NCBI GenBank assembly: GCA_035644935.1
Contig: DASQNO010000057.1
Location: forward strand, 1-64,000
Length of the DNA stretch: 64,000 nt
Reading direction: 5' to 3'
Origin: CADCVW01 sp035644935
GTDB lineage: Bacteria > Pseudomonadota > Alphaproteobacteria > Sphingomonadales > Sphingomonadaceae
Position numbers and translations under genes: made by a program. Shown piece by piece: positions 1 through 8,528 of this stretch. The notes beneath the pieces were generated by a model that was given only the letters and a program-made list of their open reading frames with translations, searched no databases and had not been told where the DNA came from. Positions within the stretch are counted from its first letter, which is position 1, and each line of letters begins with the position of its first letter.

Positions 1-93
1 CAGTTGATCGTCTTTCCCGCGATGACCCTCAGTGGCGTGTGGATGTGGCAGCAGGGACGCATCGCTCGGTGGAGCAGGAGGGCAGCGCAATGA
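1..93 (+). CDS. C-terminal end of a membrane protein (5' truncated by window)
   Basis: Frame 1 is open from the window edge to a TGA at 91-93. It encodes 30 residues with a hydrophobic stretch (LIVFPAMTLSGVWMW) followed by a basic tail, which fits a last transmembrane helix with a cytoplasmic end. Its stop overlaps the start of the next gene (ATGA at 90-93), so the two are probably translationally coupled. The family cannot be recognised from this fragment. Confidence 0.5.
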   Translation, partial: QLIVFPAMTLSGVWMWQQGRIARWSRRAAQ

Positions 94-581
94 TGACGTT
101 CCAGCCGGTCTCTCTCCGTTCGCGAGTCATCTTGCTGACGACAGTCGCGGTTGGCTTCCTGCATCACACCGACCATGTTCTACGAGCAGATCACAGCGGA
201 TGGCCGTTCATACGCGACGTCACCCCCTTCACGTTCAGCCTCTTGGCATACCCGATCCTGTTTTTCGCGCTGTTCGGCAGTTCTTGGCGGCTCGGCCTGC
301 GAGCCGGTCTCCTTACCGTGCTGACCATCTTCACCATCGGCGCACACACCCTGATCGAGACTCCGCAGATGCAGTACGCCAGCTGGGCCTTCAACCGCAG
401 CATCGACCCGGCGCTTGGCCCCATTCCCAACCTCTTGTGCACACAGTCGCCGGAACTCGGCATCGCGGCAGTGGTCACAAGCCTGCTCCTCAATTGTTTG
501 CTGCTTGCCGCGACGACTTCGGTGCTTGTCGATTTGCGGCGCAAGAACGGGTTGGAGCCTGGAACGGCCATGCGGACCTAG
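90..581 (+). CDS. Hypothetical multi-pass membrane protein
   Basis: This encodes 163 residues with about four hydrophobic segments, including FTFSLLAYPILFFALFG and a C-terminal helix before the basic end LVDLRRKNG. The start at 90 is preceded by AGGAGG at about 77-82 and overlaps the upstream stop. No family is recognised. It reads convergently toward the CopG gene, in the place where the trb mating-pair genes normally follow copG in this class of element, so it probably belongs to inserted or flanking DNA and not to the transfer backbone. Confidence 0.6.
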   Translation: MMTFQPVSLRSRVILLTTVAVGFLHHTDHVLRADHSGWPFIRDVTPFTFSLLAYPILFFALFGSSWRLGLRAGLLTVLTIFTIGAHTLIETPQMQYASWAFNRSIDPALGPIPNLLCTQSPELGIAAVVTSLLLNCLLLAATTSVLVDLRRKNGLEPGTAMRT

Positions 582-596
582 GTCGCGGTGACTCAT

Positions 597-1016
597 TCAA
601 TCGCGGTCACCAGGGATGTCCAGCGCGATCTCCTTCAGCAGTCCCGGCCCGTTTGCGAGGCGGCGTCCGAGTGCCTCAACAAACCTCTCGTAGCGTTCGG
701 CGCCCTTAGCCCGCGCCGCTGGGGTGGCCTGCTCGGGCAGGCTGGGCGTCGCCGTTAGCCAGAACCTCACGAACAGCGCCACTGTCTCAAGTGTCACGTC
801 ATGGTTGCGCTCCATGCGCTCCAACACGCGCACAATGCGGTCGAGGCGCTTGGCCAGTGCCGCTTCCCGGCGGTCGCTGTCGTCGGGTGTCAGGAATGAG
901 GTGATCGCCGCCTCGGCGACGAGCGACTTCGGCTTGCGCCGCTCGGCAGCATAGGCGTCGAGCGCGCGCATGGTCGCCGGGTCGAGGTACACGGTGAACT
1001 GCTCTTTGCGGGCCAT
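597..1016 (-). CDS. CopG-family ribbon-helix-helix protein of the transfer region
   Basis: This encodes 139 residues. The N-terminus (MARKEQFTVYLDPATMRAL, then AAERRKPKSLVAEAAI) has the strand-helix-helix pattern of a CopG/Arc DNA-binding domain. The rest is helical, with a possible coiled coil around AALAKRLDRIVRVLERMERN. The start at 1016 is chosen because the CopG domain begins there; it lies 1 nt after the traG stop, so the two are cotranscribed. In related elements a CopG gene sits between traG and trbB and is thought to regulate the transfer operon; here trbB does not follow. Confidence 0.8.
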   Translation of the reverse strand: MARKEQFTVYLDPATMRALDAYAAERRKPKSLVAEAAITSFLTPDDSDRREAALAKRLDRIVRVLERMERNHDVTLETVALFVRFWLTATPSLPEQATPAARAKGAERYERFVEALGRRLANGPGLLKEIALDIPGDRD

Positions 1017-1017
1017 G

Positions 1018-2997
1018 TCAGAGCTCGATGCCGTCACCGGGGTCGAGCGCCGCCTGGCGGGCGGCGCCGCGCATCCGGCTGGCCAGCAACCGCTGGCGCA
1101 GCGCATCGTCATCCGGCTCTGCCGCCTCCAGGTCGAATTCGTTTGAAGGTGCGGGCACGTGGTCACGCGCGACCTCTTCATGGTCGGGCAGTTCAGGCTC
1201 GCGGCGCAGCCCGGCGTTGGCGTCATCAGCTTCGTCTCCCGGCGCCCGTTGCACTACGCGTCCCGTCCAGTCGTCGTCCGGCTTTGGCGGGGCTCCACGC
1301 AAGCCTGGGCTAGTGGGCGTGGGCTCTGGCGGGTCCAAGATGCGGCGCTTGAATTGCGGGTCTTCGTAGTAGCGCGCCTTCTTGGCCCGGAGCGGCGGCA
1401 ACCCGGAGACCAGCACGATCTCGTCGCTGGGCGGAAGTTGCATGATTTCGCCGGGAGTTAGCAGTGGCCGGGCTGTTTCCTGCCGGCTCACCATTAGGTG
1501 CCCGAGCCAGGGCGACAGGCGGTGGCCAGCATAGTTCTTCATCGCGCGCATCTCGGTCGCGGTCCCGAGGCTGTCGCTGACCCGCTTGGCAGTGCGCTCG
1601 TCATTGGTCGCGAAGGCCACGCGCACGTGGCAGTTGTCGAGGATCGCGTTGTTCGGCCCGTACGCTTTCTCGATCTGGTTGAGACTCTGCGCAATAAGGA
1701 ACGAACGGATGCCGTAACCCGCCATGAAAGCGAGCGCGGACTCGAAGAAGTCCAGCCGGCCGAGCGCAGGAAACTCGTCAAGCATCAGCAACAGGCGGTG
1801 CCGTCGTGATCGCGACTGGAGTTCCTCGGTCAGCCGCCGCCCGATCTGGTTGAGGAGCAGCCGTACGAGCGGCTTGGTTCGCGAGATGTCAGAGGGCGGC
1901 ACGACGAGATATAGCGTCATCGGGCGGGCGCCTTCCACGAGGTCCCCGATGCGCCAGTCGCAACGGCGCGTCACCTCAGCGACCACTGGGTCACGGTAGA
2001 GGCCGAGGAACGACATCGCGGTGGAGAGCACGCCCGATCGCTCGTTGTCCGACTTGTTCAGCAGTTCGCGCCCGGCGCTCGCGACCACCGGGTGAACGCC
2101 CGCCTCGCCGAGGTGGCGCGTGGTCATCATGGCGCGCAGCGTTGTCTCAATTGGATGCTTTGGATCGGAGAGGAAGGCGGCGACGCCCGCAAGGGTCTTG
2201 TCGGGCTCGGCGTAGAGGACGTGAAGGATCGCGCCGACTAGCAGGGCGTGGCTGGTCTTCTCCCAGTGGTTCCGCTTCTCCAACGCGCCTTCCGGGTCCA
2301 CCAGGATGTCGGCGATGTTCTGGACGTCGCGGACCTCGGAGGGGCCACGCCGCACCTCCAGTAAGGGATTGTAGGCGGAGCTGGCCGCATTAGTCGGATC
2401 GAACAGCACGACGCGGCCGAACCGGGCGCGCCAGCCGGCGGTCAACGTCCAGTTCTCGCCCTTGATGTCATGGACGACAGCTGAGCCCGGCCAGGTGAGA
2501 AGCGTCGGCACAACCAGTCCGACGCCCTTGCCCGAGCGGGTGGGCGCGTAGCAGAGCACATGCTCCGGGCCGTCATGACGAAGATAGGCGTTCAGGTGCT
2601 TCCCCAGCACTACGCCGTTAGAGCCGAGGAGACCCGCCGCGGCGAGGTCGTCGCGTGTCGCCCAGCGCGCCGAGCCGTAGGTGGATACGTCCTTGGCTTC
2701 GCGAGCCCGCCAGACGGACATTGCGATCGCGACGGCGATGCAGACGAGCCCGCCAGCCGACGCGATGTACGCGCCCTCCATGAACACCTGCGGCGCGTAA
2801 GCGTCGTACCAGTACCACCAGACGAAGAAGGCAGGCGGCGGGTATACGGGCCAGCCTAACAGCTCGCCCATTGGTGGGCCAAGCTGGGGCTGGAAGCCGA
2901 GCCGCCAAGCGGCCCATTGAGTGGCGGCCCAGACGAAGAGCAGCGCGATCGCGCCGACAAGGAGCACTTGGCCCCACAGAATGCGGGTTCCTGACAT
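1018..2997 (-). CDS. traG: Conjugal transfer coupling protein TraG/VirD4
   Basis: This 659-residue type IV coupling protein would deliver the relaxase-DNA complex to the conjugation channel at the inner membrane. There are two N-terminal transmembrane segments (about residues 8-30 and 75-95), a Walker A motif APTRSGKGVG at about 151-160, and a Walker B motif LLLMLDEFPALGRLD in the middle. The C-terminal part is acidic and low in complexity. The length is normal for TraG. It is followed 1 nt later by the copG start. It is separated from the relaxase by a cargo pair (serine hydrolase and TetR), which is unusual because the two transfer genes normally lie closer. Confidence 0.92.
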   Translation of the reverse strand: MSGTRILWGQVLLVGAIALLFVWAATQWAAWRLGFQPQLGPPMGELLGWPVYPPPAFFVWWYWYDAYAPQVFMEGAYIASAGGLVCIAVAIAMSVWRAREAKDVSTYGSARWATRDDLAAAGLLGSNGVVLGKHLNAYLRHDGPEHVLCYAPTRSGKGVGLVVPTLLTWPGSAVVHDIKGENWTLTAGWRARFGRVVLFDPTNAASSAYNPLLEVRRGPSEVRDVQNIADILVDPEGALEKRNHWEKTSHALLVGAILHVLYAEPDKTLAGVAAFLSDPKHPIETTLRAMMTTRHLGEAGVHPVVASAGRELLNKSDNERSGVLSTAMSFLGLYRDPVVAEVTRRCDWRIGDLVEGARPMTLYLVVPPSDISRTKPLVRLLLNQIGRRLTEELQSRSRRHRLLLMLDEFPALGRLDFFESALAFMAGYGIRSFLIAQSLNQIEKAYGPNNAILDNCHVRVAFATNDERTAKRVSDSLGTATEMRAMKNYAGHRLSPWLGHLMVSRQETARPLLTPGEIMQLPPSDEIVLVSGLPPLRAKKARYYEDPQFKRRILDPPEPTPTSPGLRGAPPKPDDDWTGRVVQRAPGDEADDANAGLRREPELPDHEEVARDHVPAPSNEFDLEAAEPDDDALRQRLLASRMRGAARQAALDPGDGIEL

Positions 2998-3291
2998 GGC
3001 AGCGATGCCAACGCCCGCCCACAGGCTGCTTCAAGGCCGATCATTGATCCTTCGTGCTATGGCCGGCTACGTCGCGCGAAAAGGCTGCTGCGCTTCAGCG
3101 CCCCAGCAACAGGCCATCCTCGCCTCTCGTCGTGCGCGCCCCGCGTCACGGATCGCTATCGTGATTTATCGGCCGACCGTTTCTTCCCGAAAGCCGTCCT
3201 ACGGGTTGTTGGTAGGCTTGATTGAAAGCGGACTTGACCAACCGCTCAGATCCGTTCGCTCGTGATGTCAGCATCAGCGGTGCGGTGCATG

Positions 3292-4305
3292 TCAACCATG
3301 CGCCCGCAGCACGGCGGGCAGGATCTGGTCGAAGTAGGTCTCGGCCGGCACGTTGCGCGGCGGCGGCACTGCTGTCTTGTGCGCGATGACCAGACCGCGC
3401 CGCGGCACGACCGTGATGAACTGACCATAAGCTCCGGTCGCGGTGAAAGCTCCCCGCAGTCGCCGGTCCGCTTGCGTCGCCTGGTCGAACACCCACCAGA
3501 GATAACCGTAGCCGAGCCCGCCGATGAAGGGCGACGAGCGCGCCACTTCATGCGCCGGAGTACGGACGGCGGTGGACACCTTTACCCACGCCGCCGGAAT
3601 GACCTGCCGGTTCCGCCAGCGTCCCCGATCCAGCATCACCTGCCCCAACCTCGCCATATCGCGGGTCGACAGGCCGAAATGGTGCGCCGGGTAGCGCGAC
3701 AAACCGGTGTCGTTGCGCACCTGCTGGAGATCGGCGCGCCAGTCCTGAAGCCCGAGCGGTTCCGCGATGTCGTCGGTGAACGCCTGGTAAAGGCGGCGCC
3801 CGGTCTCGCGCTCGTAGATCGCGCCGAGCGCGTTGAAGTCCCAGTTGTTGTACAGGAAGCGGCTGCCCGCCGCGACCGAGCCACGCGCCGGCGCCAGCGC
3901 CGATGCATCGCCGGCATTGGCGGCCGGGTGATACACGCCCGACCGCGCCGTCAGCAGGTCCCGGACGGTCGCGCCGCGCTCTTGGGGCAAGAGCCCTTCC
4001 ATATCGTCGACACCGAGATCGGCGAGCGTCCGGTCCAGACGGATCGCTCCACGCGCGACCGCCGGGCCGTAGAGCATCGACACGAGACTCTTGCGTACCG
4101 AGGCGACGTAGCTGACCTCGGCTGGGTCGCCATGCTCGAACACCGGCTCGCCTCGCCGCAGAACGAGCACGGAGGTGGTCTGCCCCAGCCCAAGGACGGC
4201 GGGGAGCGTATCGGCACCGGTGCCGATGGTCCGGGTCCAAGCGCGAGAACCGGACGTCGAAAGCAGGCCTACGCCGCCGGCCAGGAAGAGTCGTCGGTCG
4301 ATCAT
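3292..4305 (-). CDS. Class C beta-lactamase-like serine hydrolase
   Basis: This 337-residue protein begins with a basic/hydrophobic leader (MIDRRLFLAGGVGLL), consistent with export to the periplasm. It carries the SxxK motif SVRK at about 69-72, a Tyr-Asn motif in FLYNNWDFN, and an HKT motif near the end (AHKTAV), which together match the serine beta-lactamase/penicillin-binding/esterase superfamily. The substrate cannot be told from sequence; many relatives are esterases and do not hydrolyse beta-lactams. It is transcribed divergently from a TetR gene across a short gap containing a palindrome, so it is likely the TetR target. The pair is cargo inside the transfer module. Confidence 0.85.
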   Translation of the reverse strand: MIDRRLFLAGGVGLLSTSGSRAWTRTIGTGADTLPAVLGLGQTTSVLVLRRGEPVFEHGDPAEVSYVASVRKSLVSMLYGPAVARGAIRLDRTLADLGVDDMEGLLPQERGATVRDLLTARSGVYHPAANAGDASALAPARGSVAAGSRFLYNNWDFNALGAIYERETGRRLYQAFTDDIAEPLGLQDWRADLQQVRNDTGLSRYPAHHFGLSTRDMARLGQVMLDRGRWRNRQVIPAAWVKVSTAVRTPAHEVARSSPFIGGLGYGYLWWVFDQATQADRRLRGAFTATGAYGQFITVVPRRGLVIAHKTAVPPPRNVPAETYFDQILPAVLRAHG

Positions 4306-4335
4306 CGTGGATCCTCTTCGCGCCGGTCTTGCCGG

Positions 4336-4355
4336 CTTAACTATGCACTGTTAAG
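4336..4355. promoter_or_regulatory. Candidate TetR operator palindrome
   Basis: CTTAAC-N8-GTTAAG is a perfect 6-bp inverted repeat lying between the divergent serine hydrolase (start 4305) and the TetR gene. A related half-site, CACTGTCAAG, follows near 4380. This location and symmetry fit an operator for the adjacent TetR protein. It is an inference without binding data. Confidence 0.45.
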
Positions 4356-4389
4356 ATCGCGCATGCCGGAGGCGCTTTACACTGTCAAG

Positions 4390-4995
4390 ATGTGCGCTGA
4401 TGCTGATCGCGCGTACCATCACGGTGCTCTACGATCGGCATTGATGGACGCAACAGTCGCGTTGATCGAGGAACGCGGCGTGGAGGGCTTTAGCCTACGG
4501 GAAGTCGCGCGGCGTGCCGGCGTTTCACCGACCGCGCCCGCCTACCACTTCCGCGACGCGCGCGGCCTGCTGACGGCAGTCGCGACGGAAGGCTTTCTTG
4601 CGCTAGGCGATGGGCTGGCGGCTGCGGAGGCGAATGCCGGTGACGACCGCCGGGCGAAGCTCCTCGCGTTGGCACACGCCTATCTCGAATTCGCGCTGGC
4701 GAACCGCGGCCGCTACATGCTGATGTGGCGCAAGGGCCTGCTCGACATGGCGGACGCCGAGCATGTCGCGGCGGGCCAACGCGCGTTCAGCATGCTCGAC
4801 CGTAGCGTTCGTGGCAACGCGGCTAAGCGCGTGCGGCCGGACGATCCTGCACTCGCACCATCGTTGGCATGCTGGTCCATGGTACACGGTTTCGCCTTGC
4901 TCGCGCTCGACGGAGCGTTTGAATCTCAAGGTGGCGATCCGGTGGCACCCGCCCGAACATTGTTGCCGCTTGTCTTGGAACACCTTCGCGTGTGA
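4390..4995 (+). CDS. TetR/AcrR-family transcriptional regulator
   Basis: This encodes 201 residues. The N-terminal helix-turn-helix is typical of TetR proteins: ALMDATVALIEERG, then LREVARRAGVSPTAPAYHF. The C-terminal ligand domain (about 75-200) resembles the TetR_C WHG type (CWSMVHGFALLALDG). The start is uncertain: 4390 begins just ahead of the first helix, while 4363 is also in frame and closer to the operator; neither has a strong ribosome binding site. It probably represses the divergent serine hydrolase and itself. Confidence 0.82.
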   Translation: MCADADRAYHHGALRSALMDATVALIEERGVEGFSLREVARRAGVSPTAPAYHFRDARGLLTAVATEGFLALGDGLAAAEANAGDDRRAKLLALAHAYLEFALANRGRYMLMWRKGLLDMADAEHVAAGQRAFSMLDRSVRGNAAKRVRPDDPALAPSLACWSMVHGFALLALDGAFESQGGDPVAPARTLLPLVLEHLRV

Positions 4996-5192
4996 CCTTC
5001 GGCGCGGGATGGTTCGTTCCCGAAGATGGCGTGACGCTTCAGCCAGTTGATTTTGACACGCTCTCCGCCCCGCACTTTCCGCTGCCCGGGCGAGGTCGCG
5101 ACGGAGGGTCAGAGTGTCTGCTCGTGACTGGTTCACCAATATTGCCTAGTATCCGGTCTTGCCGCGAAGCAGAAGAAGCAGGGAACTGCGTT

Positions 5193-6920
5193 TCAGATCC
5201 CGAGCCCGCGCTTACGACCGAAGCTCCAGTCCACGCCGCCGCCGGGCAAACCGACCCCGCTGACCTGCTGGCCGAGTCGCTTCTCCAGCGACGGCGACCA
5301 CGGCACCAGGCTGAACCCGAGACCGTCGTCGATTATGGCGAAACGGCCTGAGGCGAGTTGCAGGCGCTGGCGATAGACGCCGCCTACGTGCTCGCCGTCA
5401 GCTGCCGGTTTGTAGGGCAGCGCCGCCTCAACCGCGAGCCGCGCGGCGACGCCATCCAGCTCCTGCCGCCGTAGCGTGTCGAGCAGGTCGCGCGCGAACA
5501 GGACGCGCTGCCCTTGCCGCCGCGCTAACCCTTCGCCGACCAGATGGTCGGCTCGCCGTTCAAGCGCGTCGCGCACCTCGGCTCCGAACCCTCCAGAGCC
5601 GAGCGCCACCGGCTCGCGCGCGACAAGCTGTCGATCGATCCACGTTGCCCCGTGCGCGGTCATCTGGGCCTCGATGCCGAGGTCTGACCGAACGGCGAGC
5701 GCCACCCGCTGCCGCCCGCCTGCGTCCTCGAAGCGGCGCAGCTCGACGACGGAGCCGATCGGCCCGTCACCGGCTGCGTCGAGGTCCGGCAACTTGATGT
5801 GGTGCGCCCGCCCGTCGACACCCTCGACGACGGCGTAACTGGAGCCTTTGAGCTCGTCGTCGAGCCCGCGCGCGGCGAGCCGGCCGAGCACCGGCCCGGC
5901 ATTCTCGCCCTCCAGCACGAACGCTGACGGATCGACCTCGCGCCCGCCGCGGGTCATCGAGCGATGCAGGCGCTTGATGATGTCGCCGCGCTCGCCGAGC
6001 GCTCGAAGCCGAGGCTCGGCGTCGGCGGCGAGCACGAAGCAACCTGTTCCCTTGCCCTCCGCTAGCCCCAGCCGCTCCAGCTTGCGCAACCGCCCGAGCT
6101 TCTCCTCCCGGAGCGGGTCAGGCTCGAGGGAAACCGGCCTTCGCACATCCACCACCCCGCGCCGGGCGGCGGCCTCGCGCGCGAGCGCCCGATCGAGCTT
6201 GGTCCAGCGCTCTGCTTGGACTTGGTTCTGCAGATCGCGTCGAACCTCTAGGTCGGTCCGCGGGCCGAGCTCCTGTGTGACCAGCGCGCCGGCGCGGTCG
6301 CGCATGCCGTGGCTGATATAATCGCGGCTGATGACGAGGTCCTCGCCCGTGTCGGTCTTGCCGCGCACGAGGACATGGATGTGCGGGTGCTCAGTGTTCC
6401 AGTGGTCGACCGCTACCCAATCGAGCTTGGTGCCGAGATCCCGGGCGGCCTGATCCATCAGGTCTCGCGTGAACTGCCGCAGGTCGGCCAGCTCGCGCGC
6501 GTCGTCAGGGGAGACGATGAACCGGAAGTGGTGCCGGTCATCTTCGCAGCGCTCGGCGAAGCCGGCCCCGTCCACCCCGTCGCGTTCGGCATCGAACAGC
6601 TGTCCACGCTCGCCGTCGCGGGTGACCCCGTCGCGCTGAAGGTAGGAAACGTGCGCCCGAAGCGCTCCTGGCGTCCGAGCCCGGCGAACGACACGCGCCT
6701 TGATGACCGCACCACGCGACCGGCTGAGCAGCGCGCGCGAAGCGCCGACGCTGGCGGAGCGACCTCGGCCCCAAGTCGAGCGCCGACCGGATCCGACCGG
6801 ACGGGGACCGCCGGCCTTCTGGGCTGCCCGAAGCGCCTGCTGCAGGAATGACTTGGCCTTGGGCTGCGGCGTCGAGCGGATGCGGCCCGGACGAATGCGG
6901 AAATCGTCCTCAGCGCTCAT
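5193..6920 (-). CDS. rlxS: Relaxase RlxS/VirD2-type (DUF3363)
   Basis: This 575-residue relaxase would nick oriT and lead the transferred strand. The likely catalytic tyrosine is Tyr93 in HVSYLQRDG. The second motif is HHFRFIVSPDDA (about residue 131). The three-histidine metal site is HWNTEHPHIHV (about 172-182). The remaining 350 residues match the DUF3363 C-terminal region of relaxases of ICEs and IncP-like plasmids in alphaproteobacteria. It follows the putative oriT directly and is preceded by the lytic transglycosylase, TraF and DUF2840 genes in the same direction, as in ICEMlSym-type elements. The copy of the oriT repeat at 6928-6938, next to the start codon, suggests autoregulation. 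Confidence 0.92.
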   Translation of the reverse strand: MSAEDDFRIRPGRIRSTPQPKAKSFLQQALRAAQKAGGPRPVGSGRRSTWGRGRSASVGASRALLSRSRGAVIKARVVRRARTPGALRAHVSYLQRDGVTRDGERGQLFDAERDGVDGAGFAERCEDDRHHFRFIVSPDDARELADLRQFTRDLMDQAARDLGTKLDWVAVDHWNTEHPHIHVLVRGKTDTGEDLVISRDYISHGMRDRAGALVTQELGPRTDLEVRRDLQNQVQAERWTKLDRALAREAAARRGVVDVRRPVSLEPDPLREEKLGRLRKLERLGLAEGKGTGCFVLAADAEPRLRALGERGDIIKRLHRSMTRGGREVDPSAFVLEGENAGPVLGRLAARGLDDELKGSSYAVVEGVDGRAHHIKLPDLDAAGDGPIGSVVELRRFEDAGGRQRVALAVRSDLGIEAQMTAHGATWIDRQLVAREPVALGSGGFGAEVRDALERRADHLVGEGLARRQGQRVLFARDLLDTLRRQELDGVAARLAVEAALPYKPAADGEHVGGVYRQRLQLASGRFAIIDDGLGFSLVPWSPSLEKRLGQQVSGVGLPGGGVDWSFGRKRGLGI

Positions 6921-6927
6921 GCCGGTC

Positions 6928-7080
6928 GCCGCAAGGTGTAAAAAGCGAAGCGTTTCCGCCAGTTTCCTGGAACGGCCAACTTATGCCCGTGCGCCGCAAG
7001 GTGCGCGCGGTGCTTGGTTTTGTTGAACTTTCTGCCCCGACCGACCGGCCGCACCTTGCGGCTTGTATCCTGCCCTCTCT
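6928..7080 (+). other. oriT: Candidate oriT with IncP-type nic site
   Basis: The gap between the lytic transglycosylase and relaxase genes has a perfect 13-bp inverted repeat, GCCGCAAGGTGCG at 6993-7005 and its reverse complement at 7050-7062. A third partial copy is at 6928-6938. Immediately after the second arm is TATCCTGCCC (7066-7075), which matches the RP4/Ti-family nic consensus YATCCTG|Y; the nick would fall between 7072 and 7073 on the plus strand. Position just upstream of the relaxase gene is where oriT lies in related ICEs. The assignment rests on motif and location only. Confidence 0.75.
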
Positions 7081-7161
7081 GTTGTTTTCGATCCAAGCAC
7101 CCCCACCACTTGCCCGATACTGCGATCGGGCACGCTGGGACGCGGCGGAACTGCGGAACCG

Positions 7162-7986
7162 TCATTCCGGCCTCCGAACGGCGAAGAGGGCGTGAGGAGC
7201 GTCGGCGGGGGCGGCGGTTGAAGTTGTCGCGGACGAAGAGTTAGCGAGCTGATCGGGCGCATTCTCGTGACCGCGGACGGGCAGCTCCGGTGCGGTCGGC
7301 CCGTCAGCGATGCCGCTCGACGATGGGCGCCCCCCGACCTGCACGAACAGCGAAGCTCGGGTCCACGCGAGACGGTCGATCCGCGCCATGACCGTCGGCG
7401 CGGACGCAGCCGAACTGCCGACCATGGGCCCAAGGCGCGCCATGTAGGCGACCGTCTCGGCTGGCAATGCGCGGCCGCGGGAGACGTAGTCCTCCCACCG
7501 GCCCGGCCCCGCATTGTATGCCGCCAGGAACCCTGCCGATCCGTAGCGGTCGTACATCTCGCGCAGGTAAGCCGCGCCTGCCAGGATGCTGTCGCGCGGA
7601 TCGTAAGGGTTGGCCCCGAGCCCGTAGCGCGAGCGCAGCTCCGCATAGGTGCCGGGCATCACCTGCATCAAGCCCATGGCACCGGCGTGGGAAGTGGCGG
7701 CAGGATTGCCGGCGCTCTCGACGCGCATCACCGACCAGATCCACGCTTCCGGTATGCCGAACCGCTGCGATGCCTCGGCGACGTGACCGGCGTAGGGATG
7801 GGCGCCGGGAGAAGCAGCCACCGGAGCCGCGGATGTCGCGGTTGGCGACCGCGCAGACGCGAGCGGCGCGACGCCAAGCAGCAGCGCGGTGGCGACAACG
7901 GCCTGGATGGAGAGGAGGTTCGCGTGGCGGGCGCGGTGTGGCGCGAACGCGCCGGCGCGGACGAAGCGAGAGCTGGCTGAGACCAT
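7162..7986 (-). CDS. Lytic transglycosylase (SLT domain) of the transfer region
   Basis: This 274-residue protein has a signal-type N-terminus (hydrophobic stretch at about 28-45 ending in ASA). The SLT domain spans about 63-200: catalytic Glu90 in MRVESAGN, then GAMGLMQVMPGTY and LAAYNAGPG, all hallmark lysozyme-like motifs. It would open the peptidoglycan locally for the conjugation apparatus. The start at 7986 is 2 nt past the traF stop, so it is in the same operon. The C-terminal 70 residues are low complexity. Confidence 0.9.
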   Translation of the reverse strand: MVSASSRFVRAGAFAPHRARHANLLSIQAVVATALLLGVAPLASARSPTATSAAPVAASPGAHPYAGHVAEASQRFGIPEAWIWSVMRVESAGNPAATSHAGAMGLMQVMPGTYAELRSRYGLGANPYDPRDSILAGAAYLREMYDRYGSAGFLAAYNAGPGRWEDYVSRGRALPAETVAYMARLGPMVGSSAASAPTVMARIDRLAWTRASLFVQVGGRPSSSGIADGPTAPELPVRGHENAPDQLANSSSATTSTAAPADAPHALFAVRRPE

Positions 7987-7988
7987 GA

Positions 7989-8528
7989 TCAGCGCGCCTC
8001 ATCGACCAGCAGCGGGACCGCGCGACCGAGCACCGAAGTGCGAGGCAGCGGCCCGAAGTAGCGCCCGTCGAGCGAGCCCGGATGGTCGGCGTTGAGCAGG
8101 AAAAGCTGCCCGTCAGCAATCACGCTGCAACCGCTCCAGTAAGGCAGCGGACGCCCGAACCGGTCGGCCTCACGGGCGAGCGCCCGCAGCTCGCCGTCGA
8201 CGGTGACGCGAGCACCCATTCGGCAGACGCGCTGGCCGGGCAGCGCCTCAACGCGCTTCAGGAGCGGGGCGCCGCGGCCGAGATAGCCGCCGTCTACAAG
8301 CCAACTCGCGAGCGGCTCGGGAGGCATTACGGCCGCCAGGGCGCCGGGCCGGAGACGGTCGTCGTCGCGCACCGCGTAGAGACCCGTCGGCACGCTTTCG
8401 GACACGTTCCAGACAAGACGGGTCGGCATCTCAGCAACGGCCGTGACGGCGATAATGGAGATCGCCGCTTGTGCCGCGATCAACACGCCCCAGGCGAACG
8501 GGCGTGCAGGTTTGGCGTTGGTGGTCAT
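7989..8528 (-). CDS. traF: TraF-type S26 signal peptidase
   Basis: This encodes 179 residues with an N-terminal transmembrane helix (about 11-32). The S26 nucleophile is Ser45 in NVSESVPTGLY and the general base is Lys91 in PLLKRVEALPG. The C-terminal motif LLNADHPGSLDGRYFGP matches TraF. In RP4-like systems TraF processes and cyclises the TrbC pilin; no trbC is present in this window. Its start overlaps the DUF2840 stop (ATGA), indicating tight coupling. Confidence 0.9.
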   Translation of the reverse strand: MTTNAKPARPFAWGVLIAAQAAISIIAVTAVAEMPTRLVWNVSESVPTGLYAVRDDDRLRPGALAAVMPPEPLASWLVDGGYLGRGAPLLKRVEALPGQRVCRMGARVTVDGELRALAREADRFGRPLPYWSGCSVIADGQLFLLNADHPGSLDGRYFGPLPRTSVLGRAVPLLVDEAR

